64,000 nucleotides of DNA from Erythrobasidium yunnanense (taxonomy: Eukaryota > Basidiomycota > Cystobasidiomycetes > Erythrobasidiales > Erythrobasidiaceae), in the NCBI GenBank assembly GCA_001600175.1, contig BCJC01000003.1, forward strand, positions 496,001 through 560,000, read 5' to 3'. Every line of letters starts with the position of its first letter. The stretch's first letter is position 1. The notes below the pieces were generated by a model, which was given only the letters and a program-made list of their open reading frames with translations, did not search any database and was not told the origin of the DNA. Of the stretch, positions 45,690 to 56,924 are shown piece after piece. The translations under genes and the position numbers were made by a program.

Positions 45690-46145
45690 GATCGTGGTGG
45701 TGAGGGTATAGTAGGGAATAGGAGTGGGCGAGCGGCAGAATGGTAGTATACAGCATAAAGACAGGAGAGACGTAGTGCAGACCTTTGAAAGATGATGTTT
45801 CGACTTGGGAAGTGGAAGTGTAGCGCTCGTTTGGCTCGGCGGGTCGTAGTGAAAGGAAAGTGGCCCAAACAAGACGCCATCGCTCAACGAGCTGTCATGA
45901 GCACTGAGATGCTGTGCATGCCCTAAATGTACGTCTGTAGCCCTCATATGTTGTCAGTGGTCAGTCCCGGTAGCATTATATACTCAGCCTTCTAAGCAAT
46001 CCGCCTCGTGAATCCTTCTATAGATTGCGACGCGATACTTAAGAAGGTGCTTGCTTGACTTAGAACTACTGAGGGTACTTTAACGATTGTGGAAGAACGG
46101 AATACTTCTGCATCTGCGGTGACAAGAACGAGGGCGGAAGAACGC
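45690..46145. other. Promoter region of the upstream Crh copy
   Basis: No gene is seen. The frame continues open upstream of the chosen ATG to 45947 (MRATDVHLGHAQHLSAHDSS), but the signal peptide begins at the later Met, so the longer reading is rejected. The right part is the 3' region of the mutase gene. Confidence 0.5.
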
Positions 46146-48043
46146 TTAGACGAATTCAGGAGGTCTTGGACCGAGTCCTGCCATGTCGAATACGAGAGCT
46201 GATATCTTGAACGCGAGTTCTGCACACGCATATCAGAAGTCAGCTTATCGGCGCTTCGTCCCAGTAAGGCGTCAGCCTGCTCACCATCCGCTTCTGCTCT
46301 CCCTGACGCTTCCGCATATACTCTGACACAGTCCTCCGTCCCACTAGGTCTTACAAAACTTCTCCCCTTCGGATATTTCTGTACCGTACTCTCAATTTTC
46401 GCCTGCAATCCTTGCGGTGTGACCAGCGTTCGTTCCGCATCTGTAGTAGTGAACGCATTTCTATCTTTCACTAATACTTTGACTAATCTATTGGGCAGGT
46501 CTGTATATGCTGCATCCCATTCTTTAGGGCCCCAACGGCGATTAACGAGTATTGTTTCGATCAATAAGAGATCGGATAAAGCATCCCCCACAGTCTGGTT
46601 GATGAGCTCGGTAAGCGACAAAAGGTCGTCCAAAGCTTCTTTCTGACCGGGTGTGGAAGGTGAAGTGGAGGTGATTTGCTGTAAAGCTTCGGGAGAGAAA
46701 ATAACGGTGCCGTGCCCGTTCGCTTCGAAGTAGACTCCGATGTCATACCGCTCGGCAGCGTGGTGGAGGTACTTGACACCTGTAGGGACGCATGCGACCG
46801 GGACGTTCTGCAATCGATCCATGAAAGAATCAGCAAGGCTTCGAGAAGACAGACAAGCCATGATCAGGCCACACTCACCAAAACATTCTTGAGATACGCC
46901 GTCGAGCTTCCATTAGCGTATGCCGTCTGGACGACGCCTACTTCGAGCTCAAGTCCCGCCTGCTTGACGAGGTCAATCAAGAACATAGCCGCCAATCCTG
47001 CTATCTTATCTCCATCCAATAACCTGAATGTGCCATCTTCCGTTGCGTAGTAGAAGACTATCCTATCTGCATCTCCATCGAGAGAGCAGTACCTCCCTAC
47101 AGCTGTGAGCTGAATACCAGGAGGAGCGCGTTGGCCTGTCTTTACATAATCTGCACCGCAGTTTGAGTTCAGAGCTCCTGGTGTGGAAGTGTCGTCTTTC
47201 ACAACTTGGATGTCGATATTGTTGGCACCGATACGCTCTATGAGCTTGCGAAGCTTAGGCCCTCCAACGCCATTCGCGCAGTCCACTGTTAGAGTAGATA
47301 GTCTAGGCTTGCCTTTTGTCAAAGATAGGTATGCTTTGGCGAGTTTGTCATAGTAGCCAGCTTCGGTAGGTTCGCCAAACGCTTCTTCCGTGCCTTGGGT
47401 ATTGATAGCTCGCACGAGGTAGTGCAACTGAGGAGTAGTTACCAGACCAGCATTGACAGTCTTCCCGCTGTAGCAAGCAAGGCCATCTTCGAGCGCCTTG
47501 ACCAAACTAGGGCACGAAGGTCGTGTGTCGTGTCCATACACGACGAGTGAAGGTTGTTTGAGATCTATCTTTGCAGATTGGATGACTGTCTCCAGTGATT
47601 CTTGGAGTGCTTCGTCAGTCGTCGCGTTGGCTAGTAACGTCGCATATGCCTCCCAGCTCGCTTCGAGCATCTCGCCTCGCGGGTCGACGAGCTTGACGCC
47701 GTTGTCCTGCGAGCACACACAATGCTTAGATATTGTCTAGAATCGTATCATGCTGCAGGGTTCGCCCACCTGCTCGGGATTATGCGACGCGGTGACCATG
47801 ACGCCTATTGCTTTTCCAGCGTGTTTCTTGCTGCGTAGAGCTGCCAGTAGGCCTACTCTGAACAGGACACTGTCGAGCTTGTCGGCTCTGCGAACTCATC
47901 GTCAGATCGCATTGCTGTTTGTCACGTTGATGTTACGTTGTCGCGGCAGCCCACTTTGTCCTAAATCCCGCTGTTCCATACTGATACGCCAGCGTACTGT
48001 CTGGCCGTGGATGCTGGCTTGAAGCTGCAATAATCGTATCCAT
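46146..48043 (-). CDS. PCM1: Phosphoacetylglucosamine mutase (Pcm1/Agm1)
   Basis: Exon 1 begins [20 protein letters not shown], then [20 protein letters not shown]. The active-site Ser is in [20 protein letters not shown], split by an intron after EQ. The metal loop is [15 protein letters not shown] (DGDADR), the sugar-specific loop is [14 protein letters not shown], and the phosphate-binding loop is [18 protein letters not shown]. The C-terminus needs splicing ([20 protein letters not shown], then RPPEFV, stop at 46146); the unspliced reading runs about 50 residues too far. The enzyme converts GlcNAc-6-P to GlcNAc-1-P, the step before UDP-GlcNAc for chitin, glycans and GPI anchors. It lies next to two chitin-crosslinking enzymes and diverges from the next gene by 91 bp. 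Confidence 0.94.
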
Positions 48044-48134
48044 GGTTGTCTTAAGCTTGACCTGACCCTCTTTACACCTCGTTTCAACACTTTCAAGGCT
48101 TTCTCCTTCATCTTGAATCTTTCAATGCCTCTAG

Positions 48135-49724
48135 ATGAATGATCATATAACGCGCACTGCCCTTGTGCTGTACCCTCCCTCGGAAGACTACACAAAACGC
48201 GCTCTGCTGCAAGCTTTCAAGGCCAGATTACCATCCTGGACAGTCCATACTGAACGAGACCCAAGCGCAGAATATGATCTGCAATACTGCGATTATGATC
48301 TGATAGACTGGAATAGTGCTGGGAAAGCGCGAACACTCACGAACTCGTATATCCTGCGAAAGGTCGGCTTGATTTGAGGTTTGATACAAGTATTTCTATA
48401 CTGAATGATACATTGTGCTACAGGCCCTCATTCGTAAATCATACCTATGCACCACAATCTCGCACCACTTGTCCAAGAAACCCGACTCTATCCTCTCACG
48501 AACAGTGCCTAAGACGTATCCCTTCCAAATCACACACGCAGATGAAATGGACGAGCTGTTTTACGATGAGCTATACGAGCTAGAGCAGACCTTCACCTCA
48601 GACTCAGCTAAAGAAGGAGGAGAAAGGAAATGGTGGATTCTGAAACCTGCTATGGCGGATAAAGGACAGGGCATAAGGCTGTTTGATAGTAAGGAGATGC
48701 TGCAGGGTATCTTGGAGGGCTTTGAGGATGATAGCGATGAAGAAGAAGAAGAAGAGGAGCAGGACGAGGCGGAATCGTCTACGCGGGTCAGTCTAAGCAC
48801 GATGCGCGACTGGGTGATTCAGGTGAGATCATGACTCTCTTCATTACTTCTACACCCAAATCGACTGACATTGGTATCGCAAAGCAAAGGAATACATATC
48901 CCATCCCTTACTCATAGATCCACAAGAAGGCACTCCTGTCACGTCATCGTCTCTGCAAGGCCGTAAATTCCACTTAAGAGTATATGCGCTCGCAGTGGGT
49001 GCTCTGCGCGTCTATATCTCCACAGACATCCTAGCGCTCTTCGCTGCTTCTCCATATACCTCCCCTTCAACTTCCTTATCTAGCGAATATGGAGAGGGAG
49101 AACAAGACCTCTCGTCCCATCTGACGAATACATGTCTTCAATCTGAACAAGAAGCGGATAAAAGCGTCTTCTTGCTTGCTGATCTAGTGGGGAAGAGTAT
49201 CCTAGATGAGAATGGAAAGATATTGGGACAGATGTCGAAGGAGCAGATCGATAGTGTTATCACGAGGATAGGGAAAGTCGTAGGAGAGACCTTCGCTGCG
49301 GGCTTGGGCATGCCAAACCATTTCACCGTAAGTTAATTCCTTCGCTTCCAGTATGCTCTTCTGGATCTGATTATTCGTACGGATTCAGGTCGCTGAGAAC
49401 GCATTTGAAGTATTCGGAATAGACATCGTGCTCTCCACTCCTTCATCTCCCTCTCCCTCTCCCTCCTCTTCCTCATCTCCTGAGATCCCCATCCATCTCC
49501 TCGAAATAAACGCATGTCCCGACTTCCGGCAATCCGGAGCGGGTCTGCATTCAACCATCGAGAGACTTTTCGAAGGCGTGTTGGACATCGCTGTGAACCC
49601 TTTCTTTGCCGATGACGTGAAAGACGGCAAAGTAGAAGAAGAGAAGTGGGAAGTTGGGCAGAGGAAGGGTAGCTGGTTGAAGTGCCTTGATGAGGAAGTA
49701 CGACAGGTAGCTCGGCCGTGGTAG
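48135..49724 (+). CDS. Tubulin-tyrosine-ligase-like protein (Pby1-like)
   Basis: Exons include a first part MNDHITRTALVLYPPSEDYT, then YILRKALIRKSYLCTTISHH and TYPFQITHADEMDELFYDEL. The ATP-grasp core is clear: KWWILKPAMADKGQGIRLFD, DWVIQEYISHPLLID, KFHLRVYALAVGALRVYIST, HLTNTCLQSE and, after the last intron, AENAFEVFGIDIVL with IPIHLLEINACPDFRQSGAG. WILKPxMxDKGQGIRLF is the form seen in the fungal Pby1-like branch. An acidic run (DDSDEEEEEEEQDEAE) and a Ser/Pro run (SSPSPSPSSSSSPE) are inserted in surface loops. The family adds an amino acid to a protein C-terminus or chain; the fungal substrate is not established. Pby1 sits in P-bodies in yeast. Confidence 0.88.
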
Positions 49725-49757
49725 CTAGTCCTCCTACTTCACAAATTGTAGACTGTG

Positions 49758-50673
49758 TCATTTGGCCCACCGTAATTCGAATGTCCATACTTGGTTCTTC
49801 ATCTCCGTCAGATCATCTTGACTGAGTTTTCTCCGCGTCCCATTCTCCCCCTCCCACCATACTTCCTTCTCTCCTTTCCAAGCTGATTTCTCCCAGGACT
49901 TGAGTTCCTGCATCCAATCAGATTCTAATCTCGGATCATCAATCGACAATTCCCTATACTTCAAGCCACGCTCAGAAGCTTGGTAGAGGAACATCCTGAT
50001 TTGAGATCGTGTGACATAGCGGCCCGTAGCTATGTACACCCTTGCCTCTGGCGTCCTTCTGAGCGTCTTGCATATCACGTCTAGTAAAGCTGCGTGTGCG
50101 TCTGTATACCACAACAGATCCGCCGCTAGTATCACATCATATCCTGCTCCTCCATTCAGAGAGAGGACATGCTCGATCTGCTCTAGGTCATACCAGTCGA
50201 GTCCGACTAGCTGGACATCGCAGGAATCCATTCGAGAGGGGTTGGAAGCGATGTTGGATTGTAGAGCTGCCAATATTTCGGACGAAGGATAGTCTGTAAT
50301 GATACAGCGCGACACCTTATACCGCGACGGTTCTTGCAGGATCCGTAAACTGGGAAGACCCGTTCCCGCACCCAGTTCCAGAACTGTTTCATACTCATCA
50401 GACTACACCCTCATAGATCAACCGAGGACTGAACGCACTTGATGCGTTATCGGGAATGTCCAGCAGCCCTCTATCTATCCATTCAGCAAACACGAGCGCA
50501 GAGTTAAAGACAGCGTTCGCGAGCAATGTTAGTGATTTCCCCGTCTGAGTAGCTGTTGTCAAGCGTAGAGAAGGGCCATAGTGCAGTGCTACAGATTGGA
50601 ATGTCTCTTCTCCGAATAGAGCGTCGACGGCATAGTCTGGCTCTGTTTCATCTGAGGTAGTAATGGTTGACAT
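49758..50673 (-). CDS. EFM7: Seven-beta-strand methyltransferase (Efm7/Nnt1-like)
   Basis: Two exons (50439-50673 and 49758-50383; frame-checked) give 286 residues. The SAM-binding motif is LELGAGTGLPSLRIL, followed by RCIITDYPSSEILAALQSNI and the post-motif VILAADLLWYTDAHAALLDV. The N-terminal part has the family's LRLTTATQTGKSLTLLANAV and ALVFAEWIDRG (usually W..A..LA). Efm7/Nnt1 methylates the N-terminal region of elongation factor eEF1A; the human relatives include nicotinamide N-methyltransferase-like proteins. A donor 30 nt further downstream would also keep the frame and give a 25-bp intron, which is improbable. The gene ends only 33 bp from the stop of the convergent ligase-like gene. 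Confidence 0.82.
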
Positions 50674-50796
50674 GTGTGGATATATGCAGCATGGGAGGAA
50701 TGAATGATATGATGGTCTGAGGTTGTCGAGATGTCAGGAAGACAACCCTTGCTCTGTTCTCTCTGCTTTGCCCAAACCACCCCAATTCTCTTCGCC

Positions 50797-51171
50797 ATGT
50801 CTGCGCATGCATCCTTGGAAGATTACAAAGGTACGAGATTCACCATATATCCATCGCATGATTCTAACCATGGGCGTATTCTCAGCCGTCGTCGACGCCC
50901 GCGAGGCCAAGCTTCGAGCAGACTGGGTGAAGACGATGGAAGCACGGCTTGTGAGGGAGGAACTGGCGAAGTGCTGGAGGGAGGAAGGCGTAAATCACTA
51001 TCAATCATGCCATGCGCTATCGGAAAAGTACCTAGATATGATCCGGACTCACAGGGTGGGCGAGGACTCTCTCTGGCTTTGGCTTGGACTGTTCAAGTAG
51101 CTGATGAGTTTGTGTTTGTGTGTTGGATCCTGCAGGTCACTGGATACAGGAAGCTCGACTACACCTCGTAG
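50797..51171 (+). CDS. Small subunit of mitochondrial complex I (NDUFB10/12-kDa type)
   Basis: Three exons (50797-50830, 50886-51055, 51136-51171; frame-checked) give 79 residues: MSAHASLEDYKAVVDAREAK, LRADWVKTMEARLVREELAK, CWREEGVNHYQSCHALSEKY, LDMIRTHRVTGYRKLDYTS. The REELAKCWREEGVNHYQSCH block, with Cys residues spaced C-x11-C, is characteristic of the NDUFB10-like subunit of the distal membrane arm of NADH:ubiquinone oxidoreductase, which faces the intermembrane space. No presequence, as expected for the family. The gene diverges from the methyltransferase gene by 123 bp. The presence of this gene indicates a respiratory complex I, unlike budding yeast. Confidence 0.85.
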   Translation: MSAHASLEDYKGTRFTIYPSHDSNHGRILSRRRRPRGQASSRLGEDDGSTACEGGTGEVLEGGRRKSLSIMPCAIGKVPRYDPDSQGGRGLSLALAWTVQVADEFVFVCWILQVTGYRKLDYTS

Positions 51172-51602
51172 CAAGACTGGCCAGCAAGCTCGCAGATCTG
51201 GCCTGCTTAAACAGCCGAGGAGAAGCAACGAGTAGACTCGCTATGTAATCCGTATGCAAGATGTGTATTGTACGACTGTAAAGGCTGCGCATGAAGGAGG
51301 AATCGTCTACCAGAGGGAATCACTTCCTGACAATCCACCCAAACCGAGCTCCTGAAGTCCGATTTTCCCCCTTCCCAATCTCCTCTTCATAACGAGCAGA
51401 TCATATTTTCATAATAGTCAATACAGAGATACTCCACCCGCCTCTGCCCGACCCGGCCTCGCTCTCTGTCCTTTCGGACTATCCATATCATGACCGAGGG
51501 TCGTCGCATTTCTACATCGTCATGCTGAGCTAGCTACATACACATTACTACCTTTGGTCAAATCATTATGCACATCTTCTTCCACTGCCGCTCTGGAACT
51601 TC
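51172..51602. other. Convergent 3' region
   Basis: No gene is seen between the complex I subunit stop and the oxysterol-binding protein stop. Confidence 0.5.
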
Positions 51603-54072
51603 TCACATCTCGAAGATCTGGATATCTTTCCGCCAGTCCTTCTTCTCCCGTCGTTCCCCTGATCAAGACGCATCATCAGCATATATCGATCTCGTACCCC
51701 AGACATCTGCTCACAGTAATCACCCGAATAGTGCCATTTCCCCTCCCCATCACTCCTGAAGAACTGGGGCGGTTTCGCATCTTCTGGCTTTTTATCCCAC
51801 GCGGCTCTTCTCTCCCTCTGTTTGCTCTCCAACTTCTGTTTCCCTTCCTCCGCTTCATCCACTTTACCTTCCTCCAATGCTCTCTGGTCAGGTCTCAACC
51901 TCGTATCCGTTGGCGGTAAACTATCTTTAATGTCAGACGTGATTTCATTCAACTGGACGGCCCATGTTGATAATCCATAGTATTTCGGTGCATCTGTGGG
52001 GAAATCGTGGATTGTCCAAAGCGTCTCACTACTTTTCGAGCCCGTCTTGCGCGAAATAGACTCATCCCATTTCCCGCTAATCTCAACCTTGACGGAGCCA
52101 TTAGAGTCGAAGAGCTGGCCTTCAATCTTGTTCCGTGATCCAGCACCACCCCATGATGAACCTTCTTTGAAATTCACTTTGGCTTCTTCGCCTGTAGCTG
52201 TGTTGGAGACGACCATCTCGCCTACATGCTCGATGTACTTCTCCCCGCTCATAATGTTGCGCACGAATGAAGGAGGGCGCGTGAAGCTGAATACTTCGTC
52301 GGTATCTTTGATGCGAACTTCAGAGATGCCTTCGGGGATAACTGTAGTGGAGGGAATGATAAGCAAGCAGTACGTAAAGGCATGATAAGGAACATTAGAC
52401 TCACGCTCAAAACTTCTGCCCCAGAACTTCTGCAAACCAGACGCGGTAGCGGTGTAATCCCAGCCTCTCCCCTGAGCATGACAAGCCGTCCAATTCGGGT
52501 GGTGGACAACCTTCTCCGCGATGAACTTGAGGCCTGTTCGAGCATTGTCAGCCTCGTTACTTCTCCACGAAACGGTTCCAGCACACCTTTATCGGGCCTT
52601 ACGAGTTCGTACGTCTCCCCTAGCAGTGGATTGAACGGTTTCCTCGATGATCTATACTTGACTACCGAATACGTCGAGATAGCAAAGACAGTCACCAGCA
52701 GTAATCTTTCCATCGAGTCCTTCGTCTTGGCAGCTTGGTCTAACAATTCTATATATTCAAGCCCTTCCGCCATTGTCTGAAGTTGAGACAAGGGCTCGTT
52801 GAGCGAGATGGGCATGCTGATTTTCGATATATCTTTACCCATATTCTTCTTGAGCAAGCCGAAGAGAGACACTTCTTCGCCTGCTAGAGGGTGAGGGAGC
52901 TGTTTGCGTCGTGTAACGTTGTCGCTCCCGGCAGATTGTCCTTGAACAGTAGAGGTCGAATGCGTGCTACTCGCATCGTCGAAGTTATCTTCGTCATCTT
53001 CGCTTGATGACTGATAGTGGCTACTGACACTGCTCGCACTACTGGCCGTATCTCCATCATCCTCCATATCATAAGAGAATCCAGCTCCTTCGTCCGCATC
53101 GTGATACTCTGAACTCGCAATACTTTCTGCTCGCTCCAGTGATCGAATAGACACTTTGTCGCTTGCGAGATGCGCATCTTCTAATAAGTCGAGGATCCGC
53201 TTGTGCTGCTTCTTGAGGTTGTCGACGCTGGATTCAAGAAGCTTCGTATCGACGGAGGGTGAGGAGGTGGATCCTAAGACAGCACCTAGTGCTTTGCCGA
53301 CTGTGGACGCGTTGGGATCGCTATATGATGCTTGTCCAGTCGCTTGTTCAGAGACCGTCTCGAGGGCTGCGATCGTCTGCAACCACGCTACCTCTCTTCA
53401 GCACATATTACTCATCAAATCAGGTACTCTGAACTCACCGTAGCCATCTGCGATATGAGGGTAACGAGCTGCGACGCATTCTTATCCGTGACGAGATGCT
53501 GGTTTGATCCACCTTCTTCCAGGAAACCCGTGCTAGACTGGTTTCTATGGAGTATATCCAACGAAGGTCTCTTATCAACAGCATCTTCCGACTCTCTGAC
53601 ACTTGCAAAGTTGTTGAGTGCGCCGGCCCAGATATCGAAGTCCTTGCTCGAAAGACACCGGACGTGCCATACTGTATTGCCGGAATCAAAGACGAGCGCT
53701 TTGCGTTTCTTGTTGCGGCCTGCAAGAACCAAGCAGATGAAAGTGAGGGGATTGGAGAACGGAGATCAGGTCAAGGGTCAGGTCATCATGCTTCCGAGAG
53801 CTCGAAAGTCTTGAAACGGGTGCAAGGACACACCGACAGAAGTCTTGCGCAGATCTATAGAGTCTCTAAACTTCTCGCCCTGCTTGCGCGAATACGACAG
53901 CGTCCCTCTTGAGTCCAGCACGAAGCTGATCAAGCCCGATCAAACGAGGATCAGCCAGAACACCATATACCTTTCAGATTGATGTCGCTTGCAATCGCTG
54001 GCTGTAGCCTTGTAGCGCTTTACGGCCTTTCTTCTCGAGCTTGCCTTGCAGAATCACTTCGGCGACTGACAT
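51603..54072 (-). CDS. Oxysterol-binding-protein-related protein with a PH domain
   Basis: The first exon (53993-54072) gives MSVAEVILQGKLEKKGRKAL and QGYSQR, which joins FFVLDSRGTLSYSRKQGEKF only if the intron 53926-53992 uses a GC-AG pair (donor GCAAGC). This forms a PH domain, completed by ALVFDSGNTVWHVRCLSSKD and FDIWAGAL. A Ser/Asp/Glu-rich linker follows. The sterol/lipid-binding ORD begins ISMPISLNEPLSQLQTMAEG; YRSSRKPFNPLLGETYELVR and KFIAEKVVHHPNWTACHAQG match the OSBP fingerprint (EQVSHHPP in most members, here EKVVHHPN). The end is WHYSGDYWERREKKDWRKDI, QIFEM. Family members move sterols or phosphoinositides between membranes. Confidence 0.9.
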
Positions 54073-54393
54073 CGCGAGAAATGACGATGTTCAGTCGAAG
54101 AGTGAGCAAGATACAAAGAAGCGGTAAAGCCGATTTTAGATGAATGAATGCATTTCATGTAGTATAGCAAGCAACAATTCACTAATATCTATAATGCGTA
54201 CAGCAACTTACCCTTGCGTGAGAAGGAACGATAACAATGGAAGGAAAGGAGAACGAAGACGATATGCGAGATGCACTGCTACAGAAGGAGACTTTGTCTA
54301 TATATGCAGAAGAGGATGTGCGAAAAAGCAGGGGGGAAGAAGAAAGAGGTGGACCGCCAGCGGGAAATGGGAAAGATGGAAAGGACGTTGTGA
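54073..54393. other. Promoter region of the oxysterol-binding protein gene
   Basis: No gene is seen; purine-rich on the plus strand from about 54230 to 54380, so pyrimidine-rich in the direction of the minus-strand transcript. Confidence 0.5.
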
Positions 54394-55580
54394 TTAGATG
54401 ATCCGTTCGCCCTTTTCGAGTACTGCTACAGCCTGCACAGACATACATCACATCAGCTTCTACCTACGACGTAAGAGATGGGCGACTCACCAATCCTAAC
54501 ACACTTGCTATTCGAGGGCCCAAGAGTCCCCTCTTGGCGACCTGCGCACAATGCGCATTCCCGTCTCCTTCCTCCACAAATCCAGCAGCTGTATCCCCGT
54601 CGTATCCCTCATCGTCGTCCTCCCCGTCCTCCCTCATGCTCTTATCGATAGCCATAGGTATCGAGAGCGTTACTCTGGCCAGCTGGAGGGACAGCCTCAA
54701 TCTCCCAAAGACGTCGAAGTACGACAACTGTCTAAGATCATGCTGGATCTCATACAGTCTTATCAATTCAAACTTGACGACTTTGAAGTGTTTTGCGCCC
54801 GAAAGGATGATATGCCTTAATCTCTTCAGAGCACCTTCTATCCCATCTATAGCTTCTTTACCCAAGTTTAGACCAGGATTGGATGCGTTGAGAGCTTCCA
54901 CCAGTACGCGGACCATCTCGAAATCGCCTTTTTCCATAAAATCGCAGTACATGGTGTACAAGACGCTGCGCAGCGTCTCGTCCCCTAGATCTGACCCGCT
55001 CAAAGGATCGGAGTCACGTCCTGCGAATCCGCCATGCTTGGCATATGATAGATCATAGGCTCGTCGGGAATGAGGCTTGCTGAGTGTCTCGTAGGCTAGA
55101 GATACGCGTTGAAAAGCACTTGTAGCTTCTTCTGTGTAGTTTGGAAATTTACTGAGAGTGGGAGAAGCGTCAGTATGGAAAGGGTATGATATGGAGGTCC
55201 ATGCGCACGTACTCTGGATGACAGACTCTACACCTCCCCATGTATGCTCGCCGTAGTTCGTCGGTACTCGTAAAGGATGTAGACACGCCCACTACGTCGT
55301 ATAGCGAACTTGTTGTGTTGATATATGTCAGGAGAGCCAGCGCAGGGTCCGTCCCAGGATGGTCATGACTTGACGCAGCAACATCGTCGTCGTAGCATCC
55401 ATCGCAGTCGTTTGTGCTTCTCCAGCTAGAAGTGCTGGACGAAGCTGGCCCTTTGCCTGCTCGACGAGCTCGACCAGTCCGGCGCACAGAGGTGCTCGCT
55501 GAGGTCGAAGCTGAGGTTGATGAGGCGCCATAGACGTACGACGACAGATACGACAGGACCATGGTGGGAGTGGTAGTCAT
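54394..55580 (-). CDS. J-domain (Hsp40-type) protein
   Basis: A Ser/Thr/Arg-rich N-terminus of about 80 residues precedes the J domain: SSLYDVVGVSTSFTSTDELR, then RAYMGRCRVCHPDKFPNY and SAFQRVSLAYETLSKPHSRR followed by AYDLSY. The D of the essential HPD motif is created at the exon junction (exon 1 ends at 55213 with GA, exon 2 starts with T); the unspliced frame reads HPE. HPD stimulates Hsp70 ATPase. The C-terminal part is helical (DGIEGALKRLRHIILSGAKH, FKVVKFELIRLYEIQHDLRQ) with an acidic run (EDGEDDDEGYDGD), and ends after a last intron VLGLAVAVLEKGERII, which could be a weak membrane anchor. Client and partner unknown. The first Met could also be six codons later. Confidence 0.85.
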
Positions 55581-55737
55581 AAATTAGCTATGGATCCATT
55601 GTTGTTGAAGATGCTGGATTTCGAAAGATCGAGCTGAAATTGGGCTAAATTGAAAGGAGCCAGCTACAACAATGAAGAAACAGTCGTTGGAAGCAGAGTA
55701 TGAGCTACAAGTAGGATTAGTTATATTAGTGTTACTG

Positions 55738-56703
55738 TCAATAGTCATCTCCGTCGCCGTACGCTGTCCTGTCTCTAGGGCCAGTGCTGCCTCCAAACGT
55801 ATTCTTTCCTTTGACTTTACTTCTCCCACCCAAGCTCTTGTAGAACTCTCTCGCTGCTACTTTATCGCTCAGACCAGCTATCGCTTCATTCAAGCTCCCA
55901 CTGCCAGCGCCAGAAGCTTCTGCGGCCCACTTCTCCTCGCGCTGTTCTTTCGGCGTCCGATACCCGTCACTGCGTGCTTTCTCCAGCTCCATCTCGTACG
56001 CTGTCTGATATTGTAGTCCACCCAAAGTGAAGGCTGACCGGTAACGCTGTGACCAGTTCTCTTTGCTCTCGCGCCGTGTCCACACCGGTTCTGTGGTAAG
56101 CGGGCCTTCTTGACGTCGTTCTTGGAAGCGGACGTACCACGCCCAGTCTGCGCAGAATCGAATGCTTATTAGCATTGCATCATACTCTGTTGTTGAGGTC
56201 AACTCACTTATCGTAGCACTCCTCCGCCATGCTTTGTTGACCCTTGCGCACCTCGCCAGCGTCACTACGTCCAATTCCTTGAATATCCTACTACTGACAG
56301 CATTCTCGAATCTTTTCAATGGATCCAGGCTATATTTCTTATCATTGTCATCCTGTAAGCGTTTCCTCGCCAGTCTAGTAGGGGACGAAGACCTCGAGCC
56401 GGCTGGGGTGCTCGCTCGAGAAGAGAGTGTTCGAGCGCGGGAAGAAGTGGATGGAATAGGTGTGGATGGTCGTGTATGCACAGGAGTATACACAGATTGA
56501 TCGTCGTCGTCGTCTTCGGAAGTTACGCTCATTCGTGAACTATGGCTCATGGGAGGCGATACTGCTGTGACACTCGAAGTGTCTCGCCCTTCCATCGCTG
56601 CCGCCATCATGGCCTGCCGCTGCAAGATATCGTGTCGAAGGTCCGTCATGGTGCAGAAACTCTCGCGAAGGTACCAAGTATGGTCAGGAAAGAAAGCCGG
56701 CAA
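55738..56703 (-). CDS. F-box protein
   Basis: Two exons. The N-terminal 125 residues are Ser/Pro/Arg-rich and disordered (SRARTLSSRASTPAGSRSSS). The F-box follows: LKRFENAVSSRIFKELDVVT, LARCARVNKAWRRSATI and, after the intron, NWAWYVRFQERRQ. After it comes WTRRESKENWSQRYRSAFTL and a basic C-terminus with GGRSKVKGKNTFGGSTGP. It would bind Skp1 and act as a substrate receptor. The gene resembles a known basidiomycete/ascomycete type with F-box in mid-protein and short C-terminal tail. An alternative start is the Met before TDLRHDIL, 18 codons in. Confidence 0.8.
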   Translation of the reverse strand: MPAFFPDHTWYLRESFCTMTDLRHDILQRQAMMAAAMEGRDTSSVTAVSPPMSHSSRMSVTSEDDDDDQSVYTPVHTRPSTPIPSTSSRARTLSSRASTPAGSRSSSPTRLARKRLQDDNDKKYSLDPLKRFENAVSSRIFKELDVVTLARCARVNKAWRRSATISELTSTTEYDAMLISIRFCADWAWYVRFQERRQEGPLTTEPVWTRRESKENWSQRYRSAFTLGGLQYQTAYEMELEKARSDGYRTPKEQREEKWAAEASGAGSGSLNEAIAGLSDKVAAREFYKSLGGRSKVKGKNTFGGSTGPRDRTAYGDGDDY

Positions 56704-56924
56704 GTCGTGAGGTCATGATCAAGTCGCATCGCCGAGGAAAACGAATGTCAGACCGTCTCATTAAAGAGCATGTAGTGCGTTGCATTACTGTGTATGCTTT
56801 CTTGCGCGTATCGAAGGGAAGATGCAGACAAAGATAGCCCACGTGCGTTCTACGGCTACGCAGGAAGAGAAAGTGATAGCAACAACACCCACTGATTCCA
56901 CTTCTACCTCTTTGATTTTGCTTC

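Noticed and set aside
45690-45947. Longer start of the upstream Crh copy
   Set aside because: The added stretch would bury the signal peptide that begins at the Met ending at 45689; the paralogue also starts with its signal peptide.
46090-46260. Extended C-terminus of the phosphoacetylglucosamine mutase
   Set aside because: Removing a normal intron gives the family's [17 protein letters not shown] ending and an earlier stop.
55170-55260. J-domain protein with HPE in place of HPD
   Set aside because: The open frame reads HPE, but a GTACGT donor falls inside the codon; after splicing the codon is GAT and the motif is the normal HPD.
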